NCBI RefSeq assembly: GCF_025244845.1
Contig: NZ_CP104264.1
Span: forward strand, 2,356,001 to 2,420,000
DNA from: Arthrobacter sp. zg-Y1171
Lineage (GTDB): Bacteria; Actinomycetota; Actinomycetes; Actinomycetales; Micrococcaceae
Reading direction: 5' to 3'
Length of the DNA stretch: 64,000 nucleotides
Part shown: piece after piece, positions 47,788 through 56,774 of the stretch
How the letters are laid out: each line of letters opens with the position of its first letter
Position numbering within the stretch: the first letter of the stretch is position 1
Program-made: the position numbers and the translations under genes
The notes under the pieces: model-generated
What the model was told of the DNA's origin: nothing
Database searches by the model: none
The model's input: the letters and a program-made list of their open reading frames with translations, nothing else

Positions 47788-49818
47788 CTACCAGCTGACC
47801 GCCTGGTGGAACCTTCGCTCGAATTCCGAGGCCATGGAGGACGTAAAGCCGGCGGTCAGGTGGTTGTCGTCGAGGTAGACGTAGCTGTTCCCGATCACCG
47901 GCCTGCAGAGCCCTTCGGGACAGATCAGATCCGAAAAATCGATGAATGAAGTGCCGCCGGCGTATTCGGCGGGCGGAAAGTCCGGGGACAGCTGGAGCGG
48001 AACGGTGCAGTCCTCGGGACCGTTCACCTCGGCACAGACCTGCATGTCGAAGGAGAAGCGGGGATTGTCGCGGAGACCGACGACTTCGATTCCGGCGTCA
48101 CTGAGCCGTTCGGCCGCAGCCGGGAAACCGTCCATCATGGCGTCGTCACCTTGGTCGGCCCTCGCCGCGGTGACAACGGTGACGACGGCATCGGGCTTCA
48201 TCTCCAGGGCGTATTCAGTTGCCGCCTCGTTGAACCCGCTGCAGCCCTCCGGCTCGTTATCCGAAAAATCACCGTAGGGGCAGCCGCCCCGCAGCAACGC
48301 TACGATCCGATAGTTGTGCGTTTCGACCATCGGTTCGATCGCTTCGATCCACTGCTGTGCATGCGAGCTGCCGATGATAAGGATCGTCCGCTCCGCCGAA
48401 CCCGTGTTCGAGGTACTGAAACAGCCGTCTTCGAGAATCGGGTCCGACGGGCCGTCCGGGATCTGCGAGCATTTCAGCGGGAGGTCTCCCCAGCTCTGCG
48501 GATCGGCGGCCGACGCCGGACGGACCGGCACTCCCGTCGGCGCGCCGTCGTATCCCGGAAGGAGGACCCGGGCGCCGGGGTAATTGATCTCGGCTTCCGC
48601 CTGCCGCTTGTCATCCTGCACCTTGAGCGAATACTGCAAGCCCGCCAACGGCACCGCCACCGCGGCCAAACAGGCAACGATCACAGTGACGGCGCGCTTC
48701 CCGGGGGCCGGTCCCTGCACCGCACGGAGGGGATTGTCTACAAAGCGGGTCGTCAGATACGCCAGTGCCAGTGAAAGCGCAATGATGAACGAACCCCCGA
48801 CGAGCCCCACTTCCTGCCGGTCCCGCCAGGCAAGGTAAATGACCAGCACGGGCCAGTGCCACAGATAAAGGGCATAGGACATATCACCCATCCGGACCAG
48901 GGGGCCCCAGGACAGGAACCGGTCCACGCCGAAACGGCTGCCGGTCTGTCCGGCCAGGATGACCAGCGCCGCTGCCGCCAGGGGCCAAAGCGCCACAAAC
49001 CCGGGGAACTGCCCCTGCACATCGAGGATGAACCCGCCGCTGAGGATCGCGGCCAGGCCGATCCATCCGGCGGCTATCCTCAGTCCCCTGCCCGGATGCA
49101 GGTAGGGAAGGGCAAGGGCGAGCAAGGTACCGAAGGCAAATTCCCACAACCGCGTACGGGTATCGAAGTAGGCGTGGGCCTGGTTTGTGTAGGTCTCAAT
49201 GACAGAGAAGGTCAACGACGCTGCAAAGACCACCCCGAAAACCGCGAGGACAACGCTGCGGAACCGCTTCCGCCACGCCCTGGCAATCAGGGCACAGAGC
49301 GCAAACAGCAACGGCCAGAGGATGAAGACCTGGCCCTGTACCGACAGTGACCAGAAGTGCTGGAACGGGCTCGCCACGCTCTGGTCTTCCGCGTAGTAGT
49401 CCACGGAGTTCGCTGCCAGGGCCCAGTTCTGTACGTACAGCAGCGATGTCCAGGCCTGCGCAAAGATCTCCATCCACCGGCTCCGGGGCACGAACAGCGC
49501 CGTAGCGACGAGCGTCCCCAGGATCACGACTGCCGCGGCGGGCAGCAGGCGTTGGAAAACACGCGTCCAGTACTGCCGCAGCTGCAGCCTCCGGCCGGTC
49601 TCGCCTTTCCGGATGAAGGAGAGCGAGAGCAGGAAAGCAGAGACCAGGAGGAAGACATCCACGCCCCCGGACACCCGGCCGAACCAGATGTGGTAGCTGG
49701 CCACCATGAGGACAGCAAGCGCCCGAAGGCCCTGCACCTCAGGTCGGTATCCGGGGTTGGCGGGCGTCGGCGAAAGCCGATCCGCTGACTGCGGTAAAGA
49801 CGAAATCTGGCGGGTCAC
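47788..49818 (-). CDS. OafA-type acyltransferase with C-terminal SGNH domain
   Basis: 676 residues. Acyltransferase-3 domain (YRPEVQGLRALAVLMVASYH, then ten or more membrane segments) followed by an extracellular SGNH hydrolase-like domain. Block I reads IIGSSHAQQW, with Ser where most carry Asp before the nucleophile Ser, and the final block is YLDDNHLT (Asp-x-x-His). Start GTG 49818 with AAAGG five bases before; the ATG at 49872 has none. Probably O-acylates an envelope glycan after export, as suggested by the adjacent galactofuran operon. Confidence 0.87.
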   Translation of the reverse strand: MTRQISSLPQSADRLSPTPANPGYRPEVQGLRALAVLMVASYHIWFGRVSGGVDVFLLVSAFLLSLSFIRKGETGRRLQLRQYWTRVFQRLLPAAAVVILGTLVATALFVPRSRWMEIFAQAWTSLLYVQNWALAANSVDYYAEDQSVASPFQHFWSLSVQGQVFILWPLLFALCALIARAWRKRFRSVVLAVFGVVFAASLTFSVIETYTNQAHAYFDTRTRLWEFAFGTLLALALPYLHPGRGLRIAAGWIGLAAILSGGFILDVQGQFPGFVALWPLAAAALVILAGQTGSRFGVDRFLSWGPLVRMGDMSYALYLWHWPVLVIYLAWRDRQEVGLVGGSFIIALSLALAYLTTRFVDNPLRAVQGPAPGKRAVTVIVACLAAVAVPLAGLQYSLKVQDDKRQAEAEINYPGARVLLPGYDGAPTGVPVRPASAADPQSWGDLPLKCSQIPDGPSDPILEDGCFSTSNTGSAERTILIIGSSHAQQWIEAIEPMVETHNYRIVALLRGGCPYGDFSDNEPEGCSGFNEAATEYALEMKPDAVVTVVTAARADQGDDAMMDGFPAAAERLSDAGIEVVGLRDNPRFSFDMQVCAEVNGPEDCTVPLQLSPDFPPAEYAGGTSFIDFSDLICPEGLCRPVIGNSYVYLDDNHLTAGFTSSMASEFERRFHQAVSW

Positions 49819-50008
49819 ACTGGCCTTTCTGAAGCGACATTCCCCATGTGGAGTGTAACGCCGGCACCTCACCTTTCCTGCACAGGCGGTGCCGTCGGAC
49901 CCGTCATCCCCAGGGTCCGGGCCGCCGCGGCGGATGCCGCCGGGCGGCCCTTAGGCTGAATTCCTCAACAGCAGGATCGGCGAGACCACCGCACGGGTTG
50001 GAGGAAAT

Positions 50009-53000
50009 TTGCTGCTTCATATGACCGTTGCCTCGGCGCCGGGCACGGTTCCGCCGGCGGGCATGACCCGGCGCGAGGTGGTGATCAAGATGACTGCAGC
50101 GCTTTCCGGAAACGCTGTCGCCGTGCTCCTTGAGCAACGCTACGGTCCGGGACGGTATACGATCCATGGTTCCCCGCTGGAGCAGCTGACGCCGGGCGAC
50201 GCCCCGTTCATCACCGGGGCCGTGATCCTCCATTCCACGGACTCACCCGACGGCGGCGTCCCCGGTGCAGATGCGGCTCATGCCGCCGCCCCTCCCCTGC
50301 GGCTGGCCGTGTGCACCGGACCTGATGCCGGGAACATCATTGCCCTGCAACGGGGCACGCATGCCATCGGCAGGGCGGGCCCTGCGGACGGCGGACCCCC
50401 GCCGAAGGTCGGCATTGCCGACCCGGCCTTGTCCCGGCAGCACGCGGAGCTCGTGGTGGGAGCCGAAACAGTGCTGCTTCGTGATTCGGGTTCCGCCAAC
50501 GGCACCTGGGTCGACGGCCGCCGTGTCCGGAGGGCCGTCGTGGACACAGGATCTCTGTTGAAATTCGGTTACAGCAGTTGCCGGCTGTTCCTTCCCGCCG
50601 CATGGCAGGAGGCACCGGGTCCTCCGGAAGACCCCTTTCAGCCGCTGACCGTCCGGTTTCCGGAGCACGGAGCAAAAACCGGGCTTCTCCTGGTGGGGGC
50701 GCTGCTTCCGTTGGTCCTCGGCATCGTGCTCGCATTGGCAACCGGCATGTGGATGTTCCTGGCCTTCAGCGCCGTCTCCGCAGTTACCGCCCTGATCACC
50801 GCTGCGGGTGCCCGCCGCCGGCGGCGCGAACAGGCCGCTGCCATTGCCCGGGCTGCGGAAGAGGACGGCCGACGGCGCAAACTGGCTGCACCGGATCCCG
50901 GAGCGACCGCCTTGGCCATGGAATCGGTGCCGCAGCGGAACGGCCGGGTGCACAGCACCCCGGTGTGTCCGGTGCGGATCGGAGCGGGCACGCAGCCGGC
51001 GAATCTGGAGGCGGTTCCGCCGCAGCCGCATTTCAAACCGCCGCAGCTGCAGGAGGCACCGGTGGTCCTTTTCCTGGGCAAGGACCGGGAGATCTGCCTG
51101 CAGGGGTCCGCGCGTGATACTGCTGCCCTGGGCAGAACACTGCTCCTCCAGGCGTCCGCCGCGGACGGCCCGCTGATTGTCTGCGTCGGGACCGCCGCAG
51201 AACTGGAAACATCCGCCAGGTTCCTGCCCCGCGTCGCCCTTGCGGCACTGCCGGCGGCTTCGCCTGCGGCCGTCGGTTCCGCTTCCGCCCGCTTACGCGC
51301 CCTTCTCAGCGATCTTCCCGTCCCCTCCGGAGGCGTCCCGTTCGTCCTGTTCGTCCACCGTTCCTGGGCGGAGCACGCCGGGCAGCTGCTCCAGTCCCTG
51401 CCCGAACCCCACTCCGCACACGCGGGCATCATCAGGATGGGGGGACCGCCTGCGCCGGTGACGGTAACGCTGCTGGGAGGCCGCGGCACCTTTGCGTCGG
51501 GGGCCGCCACGTTCGACTTTGTTCCCGACTTGATCCAGCCGGGGACCTTCGAGCGGCTCAGCCGGCGGCTGGCGGCCCGTCGGCTACCGCGGCCCGCCGA
51601 CGTACCGGGCCGGCTCCCATCGGCAGCCGCTTTCGACGAATTCCATCCGCCGGCCCCGGATCAGATCCTGGGCGGTTGGCAGGCAGATGCCCGGGCCGAC
51701 GGCGCCGCGGCCGTCGTCGGTGTCTCACCATCCGGGCCGGTCACCCTGGACCTGGATAAGGACGGCCCGCATTTCCTGGTGGCGGGAACCACCGGGTCCG
51801 GAAAATCCGAATTCCTGCGCACTTTCGTGGGCTCCCTGGCTGCTTCGCATCCCCCGACGCTGTTCACCGTCCTGCTGATCGATTTCAAGGGTGGGTCCGG
51901 ACTTGGCCCCCTCGCACCGTTGCCGCATTCCGTGGGGCTCCTGACGGATTTCTCCGCAGAGACCGTTGCGCGGGCGCTTGTCTCCCTGCGTGCCGAGGTC
52001 CGCCGCCGGGAGGTTCTCCTCGCCGGCGTCGGGGCGGACAACCTTTCCGCCTACAACGCAGGACACCGTCCGGCGGAGGGGCTCCCCCGGTTACTGGTTG
52101 TGGTTGACGAATTCCGGATGCTCGCTGACGAGGTGCCCGCTGCCCTTCCCGAGCTGCTGCGGATTGCGGCCATCGGACGTTCCCTTGGGCTGCATCTCCT
52201 CCTGGCAACGCAGCGTCCCCAGGGAGCCATCACCACCGATATCCGGGCGAACATTGCCACGAGCATCGCACTGCGCGTTCAGTCCGGCGTCGAGTCCCGC
52301 GATGTCATCACCACGGACGCGGCGGCCGCCATCCCTCCGGACATCCCGGGACGGGCATACGTCAGCAAAGGCGGCCTGCCCCCGCACTTGTTTCAAAGCC
52401 TGTCCACGTCCCTGCGCAGCGGTACGGGCGAGAGTCCCCTCAAGGAACTGGCGGAGTATTACCATTCCCCGGGTGCCGACGCCGTGGGGGACCCGAAGGC
52501 GCTGAATCGGGTGGTTTCCGCAGTTCGGGCGGCAGCCGCTATCGGGGGCTTTCCTGTTCCATTCAGCCCAGTACGGCCGCCCCTCCCCTCTTCCCTGACC
52601 GCTGGCCAGCTCACCCGCTGCGCCGACGACATCCGGGAGCAGCTGCCGGGCGGGCTAGTGCTCGGACTGCTGGATGAACCGGGAAAACAACGGCAGCGCA
52701 CCCTGTCCTGGCATCCGGAGGCAGACTCCCATCTGGCGGTCCTGGGTGCTCCGAGGTCCGGGGCTCCGGACGCCCTGGCGCTCATCGCCGGGCAGCACCT
52801 CGCCGAATTGCCCGGCCGGCATCTGTACATTCTGGACGCAGACGGCAGCCTCGCGTGGCTGGCGGCGGCAGAGCAGACCGGCGCCTACGTGGGCTCCCAT
52901 GACACGGCCCGCGCCGCCCGTGTCCTGGCTTATCTGGCATCCCTGATCCTGCAGGCCACGGCGCCGTTCCGGGCACCGGGCGGCCATAGTCACGCCGGAA

Positions 53001-54046
53001 GCGTCGACCCGCAGCACTCCGGCATTGGCATGGCCGCTGACGGCGGAGCCGCTGGAGGGACCACGCTGATCATTACCGGCTGGGCCCGCTGGTGTACGGC
53101 GTTTCGGTCCGGCCGCGGGCTGTCCGGAGAAGAGGATCTGGCGGACCTGGTCCGAGACGGGGAACGGGCGGGCATCTGCGTCGTTCTGGCCGGGGACCGG
53201 GAGGTCCTCAACGCCCGTTTCTTTCCCCTCATCCCCAACCGCATGTTCTTCCCCGCGGATGCCAGCGCCGAAACACTGCTGATCTGGCCACGGCTTCCGC
53301 CCATGGACCGGGTTAGGGGACGCGCCTTGGTTCAAGGACGATGCGGAACCGCAGAAGGCCTGTCCGCCCAGCTGCTCGCCCACGACCCACGGGTGGATCC
53401 GGAGCAGCTGATCCCGTTGCCGCCGGGCCGCCCGCGGCCGCACCGGATCGAAAACCTGCCTGTGTCCGTCCGGCCCTCAGCTCTGGGGCCGGCCCCGACC
53501 ACGGACCATCTGCCCGTGGGGGTGTACGGCGACGAACTCGACACCGCTTCAGTCCGGATCCCGCCCGGATCGGTTTTCCTGGTGGCCGGACCGCGGGGTT
53601 CGGGCCGGACTACGTTCCTCCGCCAGCTGCAGCGCTCTGCCGACTCCTCCCTGGAGTGCTGCCTGGTGTCGACACAGGAAGAACTGGAACCGGTGTTTTC
53701 CGCCCTGGAACGGCGGCAGGAGGATCTGCGCCGCTTCCTGATCCTGGTAGATGACTCGGATTCCCTGCCGGCACCGGCCCATCAGAGACTCGCCGGGGTC
53801 CAGGCACGGGGCGCCAGGATTGTCGTTGCGGCAGTGTCCGGGCACCAGTTGACTGCGCGGGTCCCGCTGGCCCTGCACATCCGATCGGCACCGCACGGGG
53901 CACTGCTGCGGCCCGTGACGCAGGCGGACGGGGACGTGTTCGGCGTTCGGGTTGATCCGGCCGCCCGCCGTCCGCCGGGCCGGTGCTACCTCGTCGACGG
54001 GACGGAGGTCATCGAAGCGCAGGCAGCCTATGCTCCTGCCGGTTAG
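50009..54046 (+). CDS. FHA-FtsK/SpoIIIE ATPase, EssC/EccC-like
   Basis: 1345 residues: a short N-terminal domain, an FHA domain at about 105-195 (HAIGRAG, LSRQHAELVV, DSGSANGTWVDGR), two membrane segments at about 223-265, then three P-loop domains. The first has GTTGSGKSEFLR near 594 and Walker B LLVVVDEFRML near 700. The second (near 908, GAPRSGAPDALAL) has no lysine. The third has GPRGSGRTTFLR near 1195, with Arg for Lys. Layout is that of type VII secretion motor EssC/EccC. TTG start with GGAGG four bases upstream. No EccB, EccD, mycosin or WXG100 gene is visible. A DNA translocase is unlikely: no gamma domain, FHA present. Confidence 0.83.
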   Translation: MLLHMTVASAPGTVPPAGMTRREVVIKMTAALSGNAVAVLLEQRYGPGRYTIHGSPLEQLTPGDAPFITGAVILHSTDSPDGGVPGADAAHAAAPPLRLAVCTGPDAGNIIALQRGTHAIGRAGPADGGPPPKVGIADPALSRQHAELVVGAETVLLRDSGSANGTWVDGRRVRRAVVDTGSLLKFGYSSCRLFLPAAWQEAPGPPEDPFQPLTVRFPEHGAKTGLLLVGALLPLVLGIVLALATGMWMFLAFSAVSAVTALITAAGARRRRREQAAAIARAAEEDGRRRKLAAPDPGATALAMESVPQRNGRVHSTPVCPVRIGAGTQPANLEAVPPQPHFKPPQLQEAPVVLFLGKDREICLQGSARDTAALGRTLLLQASAADGPLIVCVGTAAELETSARFLPRVALAALPAASPAAVGSASARLRALLSDLPVPSGGVPFVLFVHRSWAEHAGQLLQSLPEPHSAHAGIIRMGGPPAPVTVTLLGGRGTFASGAATFDFVPDLIQPGTFERLSRRLAARRLPRPADVPGRLPSAAAFDEFHPPAPDQILGGWQADARADGAAAVVGVSPSGPVTLDLDKDGPHFLVAGTTGSGKSEFLRTFVGSLAASHPPTLFTVLLIDFKGGSGLGPLAPLPHSVGLLTDFSAETVARALVSLRAEVRRREVLLAGVGADNLSAYNAGHRPAEGLPRLLVVVDEFRMLADEVPAALPELLRIAAIGRSLGLHLLLATQRPQGAITTDIRANIATSIALRVQSGVESRDVITTDAAAAIPPDIPGRAYVSKGGLPPHLFQSLSTSLRSGTGESPLKELAEYYHSPGADAVGDPKALNRVVSAVRAAAAIGGFPVPFSPVRPPLPSSLTAGQLTRCADDIREQLPGGLVLGLLDEPGKQRQRTLSWHPEADSHLAVLGAPRSGAPDALALIAGQHLAELPGRHLYILDADGSLAWLAAAEQTGAYVGSHDTARAARVLAYLASLILQATAPFRAPGGHSHAGSVDPQHSGIGMAADGGAAGGTTLIITGWARWCTAFRSGRGLSGEEDLADLVRDGERAGICVVLAGDREVLNARFFPLIPNRMFFPADASAETLLIWPRLPPMDRVRGRALVQGRCGTAEGLSAQLLAHDPRVDPEQLIPLPPGRPRPHRIENLPVSVRPSALGPAPTTDHLPVGVYGDELDTASVRIPPGSVFLVAGPRGSGRTTFLRQLQRSADSSLECCLVSTQEELEPVFSALERRQEDLRRFLILVDDSDSLPAPAHQRLAGVQARGARIVVAAVSGHQLTARVPLALHIRSAPHGALLRPVTQADGDVFGVRVDPAARRPPGRCYLVDGTEVIEAQAAYAPAG

Positions 54047-54100
54047 CGACAGGCTCCGGACGGCTCGGTTTTCCGGGGCCCGGCGGGACCGGGATGCCGC

Positions 54101-54523
54101 CTAGAAGGTTTTGTTGCTGTCCGTGAGCCTGCTGGTGTGTGCCAGGACCGGCTTTGTGAACAGGAGCAGCAGGACCGCCGCAGCGGGCAGCAGCAACCCG
54201 AGGCCGGCCAGGACCAGGCCTGCCTGCAGGGTCGGAACGGCCAGGATCACTACAAAGAGCTGCCAGACCAGGGCTGCGGAGCGGGTCCAGCGGTATCCGC
54301 GGAAAAAGAAGTGCCCCACTGCCAGCAGCCACACTGCGAGGGCCACGGCAAAGACCAGCGTGAAGACGGCGCCGCCCATGGACAGCGGTGTCGAAGTCGC
54401 CAATTGGTAGCCGTACCACGCCGCGAAACCAAGCAGGCAAAGGGCTTCGAGTACGAGTACGGCGGCGATGGCAAGCACAGCGGGGGCACGCTGCACCGAG
54501 GGAGGTTTCTGGGGTGTTGACAC
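54101..54523 (-). CDS. small integral membrane protein, unknown function
   Basis: 140 residues, four hydrophobic segments (VLAIAAVLVLEALCLLGFA; VFTLVFAVALAVWLLAVGHF; LVWQLFVVILAVPTL; LVLAGLGLLLPAAAVLLLL) between a proline-rich N-terminus and a polar tail (HTSRLTDSNKTF). Convergent with the EssC-like gene, 54 bases away. No family recognised. Confidence 0.68.
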   Translation of the reverse strand: MSTPQKPPSVQRAPAVLAIAAVLVLEALCLLGFAAWYGYQLATSTPLSMGGAVFTLVFAVALAVWLLAVGHFFFRGYRWTRSAALVWQLFVVILAVPTLQAGLVLAGLGLLLPAAAVLLLLFTKPVLAHTSRLTDSNKTF

Positions 54524-54846
54524 ACTGGCAGAATACCGGACATCGTCTCCCCTGGAGCCCCGAAGGAACTCGGGGGCCCAGCAGACAGCTCTTCACGGCG
54601 CCCGGCAAAGGCCCCGGTTCGGCCCGGTCCCGGCGTCACATGAACCACCCGACAGACACCGGGGTAAGGGGCGGGTGAGACACAACAATGTCCGGCTGTG
54701 TGACTTCCGGAACTGGAACTAATAGCAATTCCCGGTTCGGCGCACGCAGGTAATGTGATGCATCCCTCAGCCCTGCTGCCATATTTTCCGCCCGATACCC
54801 CTTGTTTGCTTTGGCCTGACGTGCCACGCTAGAACAAGGGAAAACA

Positions 54847-54864
54847 GGGGCCGAAACCGGCCCC
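54847..54864 (+). terminator. terminator-like hairpin upstream of whiB1
   Basis: GGGGCCG pairs perfectly with CGGCCCC around AAAC, directly followed by TTTAGTTTG. Typical intrinsic terminator shape, 75 bases before the whiB1 start, with no coding region before it. Confidence 0.55.
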
Positions 54865-54881
54865 TTTAGTTTGTAGTTGCT

Positions 54882-54897
54882 CGTGAATGTTTTCACA
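54882..54897. promoter_or_regulatory. CRP/GlxR-like site upstream of whiB1
   Basis: CGTGA-N6-TCACA, nine of ten fixed positions of TGTGA-N6-TCACA. GTGAA and TTCAC form a perfect inverted repeat. Mycobacterial whiB1 is known to be controlled by the cAMP receptor protein at such sites, so this may be conserved control. Confidence 0.6.
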
Positions 54898-54938
54898 AAC
54901 ACGTAGGAGTCAACTTTTCAGAGGAGATAGTGATCAAC

Positions 54939-55187
54939 ATGGATTGGCGGAGCCGCGCAGCTTGCCTGGATAAAGATCCGGAGCTTTTCTTTCCCGTGGG
55001 CAATACCGGCCCGGCTCTTCTTCAGATCGAAGAAGCCAAGAGCGTCTGTCGCCGCTGCCCGGTGATCGATACCTGCCTCCAGTGGGCAATCGAAACCGGC
55101 CAGGACGCCGGCGTATGGGGCGGCATGAGCGAAGACGAACGCCGCGCGTTGAAGCGCCGCGCAGCGCGCGCCCGCCGCGCCTCGTAA
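54939..55187 (+). CDS. whiB1: WhiB1-type iron-sulphur transcription regulator
   Basis: 82 residues. Starts MDWRSRAACLDKDPELFFPV, cysteines at CxnCxxCxxxxxC (the first in RAACLD, then VCRRCPVIDTC), then GVWGGMSEDERR and a basic tail (RAARARRAS). This matches WhiB1, which binds a 4Fe-4S cluster sensitive to NO and contacts the primary sigma factor. ATG 54939 gives the conserved MDWR start but is 12 bases from GAGGAG; GTG at 54930 would add three residues. It is convergent with pdtaS, as in mycobacteria. Confidence 0.93.
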   Translation: MDWRSRAACLDKDPELFFPVGNTGPALLQIEEAKSVCRRCPVIDTCLQWAIETGQDAGVWGGMSEDERRALKRRAARARRAS

Positions 55188-55213
55188 GCAGGACTTCCCC
55201 GGCGGAAATGATG

Positions 55214-55264
55214 CCGGTACAACAAAGGGCCGCTGCCATTGGCAGCGGCCCTTTGTTGTACCGG
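55214..55264. terminator. long bidirectional terminator between whiB1 and pdtaS
   Basis: Two perfect 25-base arms (55214-55238 and 55240-55264) around one base, in practice a hairpin with a small loop. The middle carries AACAAAGGG/CCCTTTGTT, so both strands give U-containing 3' arms. Confidence 0.85.
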
Positions 55265-55280
55265 GAGTATTCCCGCGGGA

Positions 55281-56762
55281 TCAGGTACGCCGGTACTCGG
55301 TATCCAGGCCCATGTCGATCCGGACTTCCGTGCCGCCGCTTTCGCCTGCGGACCACTCGATGGTGCCGTCCAGTTCGCTCTGGACCAGGGTCCGGACAAT
55401 CTGCAGGCCCAGGCCCTCCCGCCGCGGTCCGGGCGGCAGGCCCACGCCGTCGTCGCTCACCGTCACGGTGAGCCGTTCCTCACGGCCGGCTTCGCCGTGC
55501 CGCTGCGCAGCCAGTCCGACTGTGCCGCGACGGCCCGCCAGTCCGTGTTCGACCGCGTTGGTCACCAGTTCGTTGATGACCAGGGCCAGTGGAGTGGCAA
55601 GGTCGCTCGGAAGTTCGCCGAAGGATCCTTCGCGGCGGGTCCGGACTTCCTGCGTCGGCGAGGCAACTTCGGCGGACAGCCGGAACTGGCGGTCGATCAG
55701 CTCGTCGAAGTCCACGTTCTGCGTCAGGCCCTGGGACAGGGTCTCGTGCACCAGTGCAATAGTGGACACGCGGCGCATGGCCTGGGCAAGGCCCAGCTTG
55801 CCTTCATCGCTCTCCATCCGCCGTGACTGCATCCGCAGCAACGCCGCAACGGTCTGGAGGTTGTTCTTCACCCGGTGGTGGATTTCGCGGATGGTGGCGT
55901 CCTTTGACACCAGTTCCATCTCACGGCGGCGCAGTTCGGAGACATCGCGGCAGAGCACCAAGGCACCGAAACGTTCCTTTTCGTCCCGCAGCGGGATGGC
56001 GCGCAGGGAAAGGCTTACGCCGCGGGACTCGATCTCCGTCCGCCACGGCATCCGCCCGGTGACCACCAGCGGCAGCGTTTCATCAACCATGCGCCGGTCC
56101 TTGAGCAGCGCCGTGGTGATCTCCGCGAGGGAACGCCCCTCGAGAGTCTCCATGTCGCCCAGCCGGCGGAATGCAGAAACGCCGTTAGGACTGGCGTACT
56201 GCACAATCCCTTCGGCATCGAGCCTGATCAACCCGTCTCCCACGCGGGGAGCACCCCGGCGGGACCCGGTAGGCGTGGCGAAGTCGGGCCAGAGGCCCAG
56301 CGTTCCCATCCGCAGCAGGTCGTAGGCACATTGCCGGTAGGTCAGTTCCAGGCGCGAGGGCATCCGCGAGCTGGACAGGTCCATGTGCGAGGTCACCACG
56401 GCCAGGGTCCGGCCGTTGCGGACGAACGGAATCGCTTCCACCCGCATGGCTGTTTCCGCTGTCCAGCTGGTTTCGCTGGACCGCTCTATGTGCTGGCTTC
56501 GCCAGGCAGCGTCCACCAGCGGGTGCAGGTCCGCGCGGATGCGTTCGCCGACAAAGTCGCTGTGGAACACCGTGTGCGACGTCGACGGGCGGGCATGCGC
56601 CAGCGCCACGTAGCCGCCGTCGGGCACGGGGAACCACAGCGCCAGGTCGGCGAATGCGAGATCGGCAACAAGCTGCCAGTCCCCCACCAGCAGGTGCAGC
56701 CATTCGGCGTCGCCGGGGCCGAAATCCGCGTGGTCCTTGATCGGGTCGGTAAAGATTGCCAC
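55281..56762 (-). CDS. pdtaS: sensor histidine kinase, PdtaS type
   Basis: 493 residues, no membrane segment. N-terminal GAF-like region (about 30-150), PAS region (about 175-290, RVGDGLIRLDAEGIVQYASP), then a HisKA_2-type dimerisation helix IREIHHRVKNNLQTVAALLR with His295/His296, and a C-terminal ATPase domain (ALVINELVTNAVEHGL; VSDDGVGLPPG; EGLGLQIVRTLV). This matches mycobacterial PdtaS, partner of the RNA-binding antiterminator PdtaR. GTG start 12 bases after the glutamate dehydrogenase stop, so the two are probably co-transcribed. PdtaR is not in the window. Confidence 0.9.
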   Translation of the reverse strand: MAIFTDPIKDHADFGPGDAEWLHLLVGDWQLVADLAFADLALWFPVPDGGYVALAHARPSTSHTVFHSDFVGERIRADLHPLVDAAWRSQHIERSSETSWTAETAMRVEAIPFVRNGRTLAVVTSHMDLSSSRMPSRLELTYRQCAYDLLRMGTLGLWPDFATPTGSRRGAPRVGDGLIRLDAEGIVQYASPNGVSAFRRLGDMETLEGRSLAEITTALLKDRRMVDETLPLVVTGRMPWRTEIESRGVSLSLRAIPLRDEKERFGALVLCRDVSELRRREMELVSKDATIREIHHRVKNNLQTVAALLRMQSRRMESDEGKLGLAQAMRRVSTIALVHETLSQGLTQNVDFDELIDRQFRLSAEVASPTQEVRTRREGSFGELPSDLATPLALVINELVTNAVEHGLAGRRGTVGLAAQRHGEAGREERLTVTVSDDGVGLPPGPRREGLGLQIVRTLVQSELDGTIEWSAGESGGTEVRIDMGLDTEYRRT

Positions 56763-56774
56763 TGGTACCCCGGA

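Larger units (their letters stand above)
54524..54938 (+). other. long intergenic region and whiB1 leader
   Basis: Some 415 bases without a gene. In order: GC-rich sequence near 54600, a lower-GC stretch from 54680 to 54840, a terminator-like hairpin (54847-54864, then TTTA), a CRP-like palindrome (54882-54897) and the whiB1 ribosome-binding site (GAGGAG, 54921-54926). Without transcript data one cannot say whether the hairpin belongs to the whiB1 leader or ends a small RNA. Confidence 0.6.

Noticed and set aside
50009..54046. Chromosome-partition DNA translocase FtsK
   Set aside because: The protein has an N-terminal FHA domain and three P-loop domains and lacks the C-terminal gamma winged helix.
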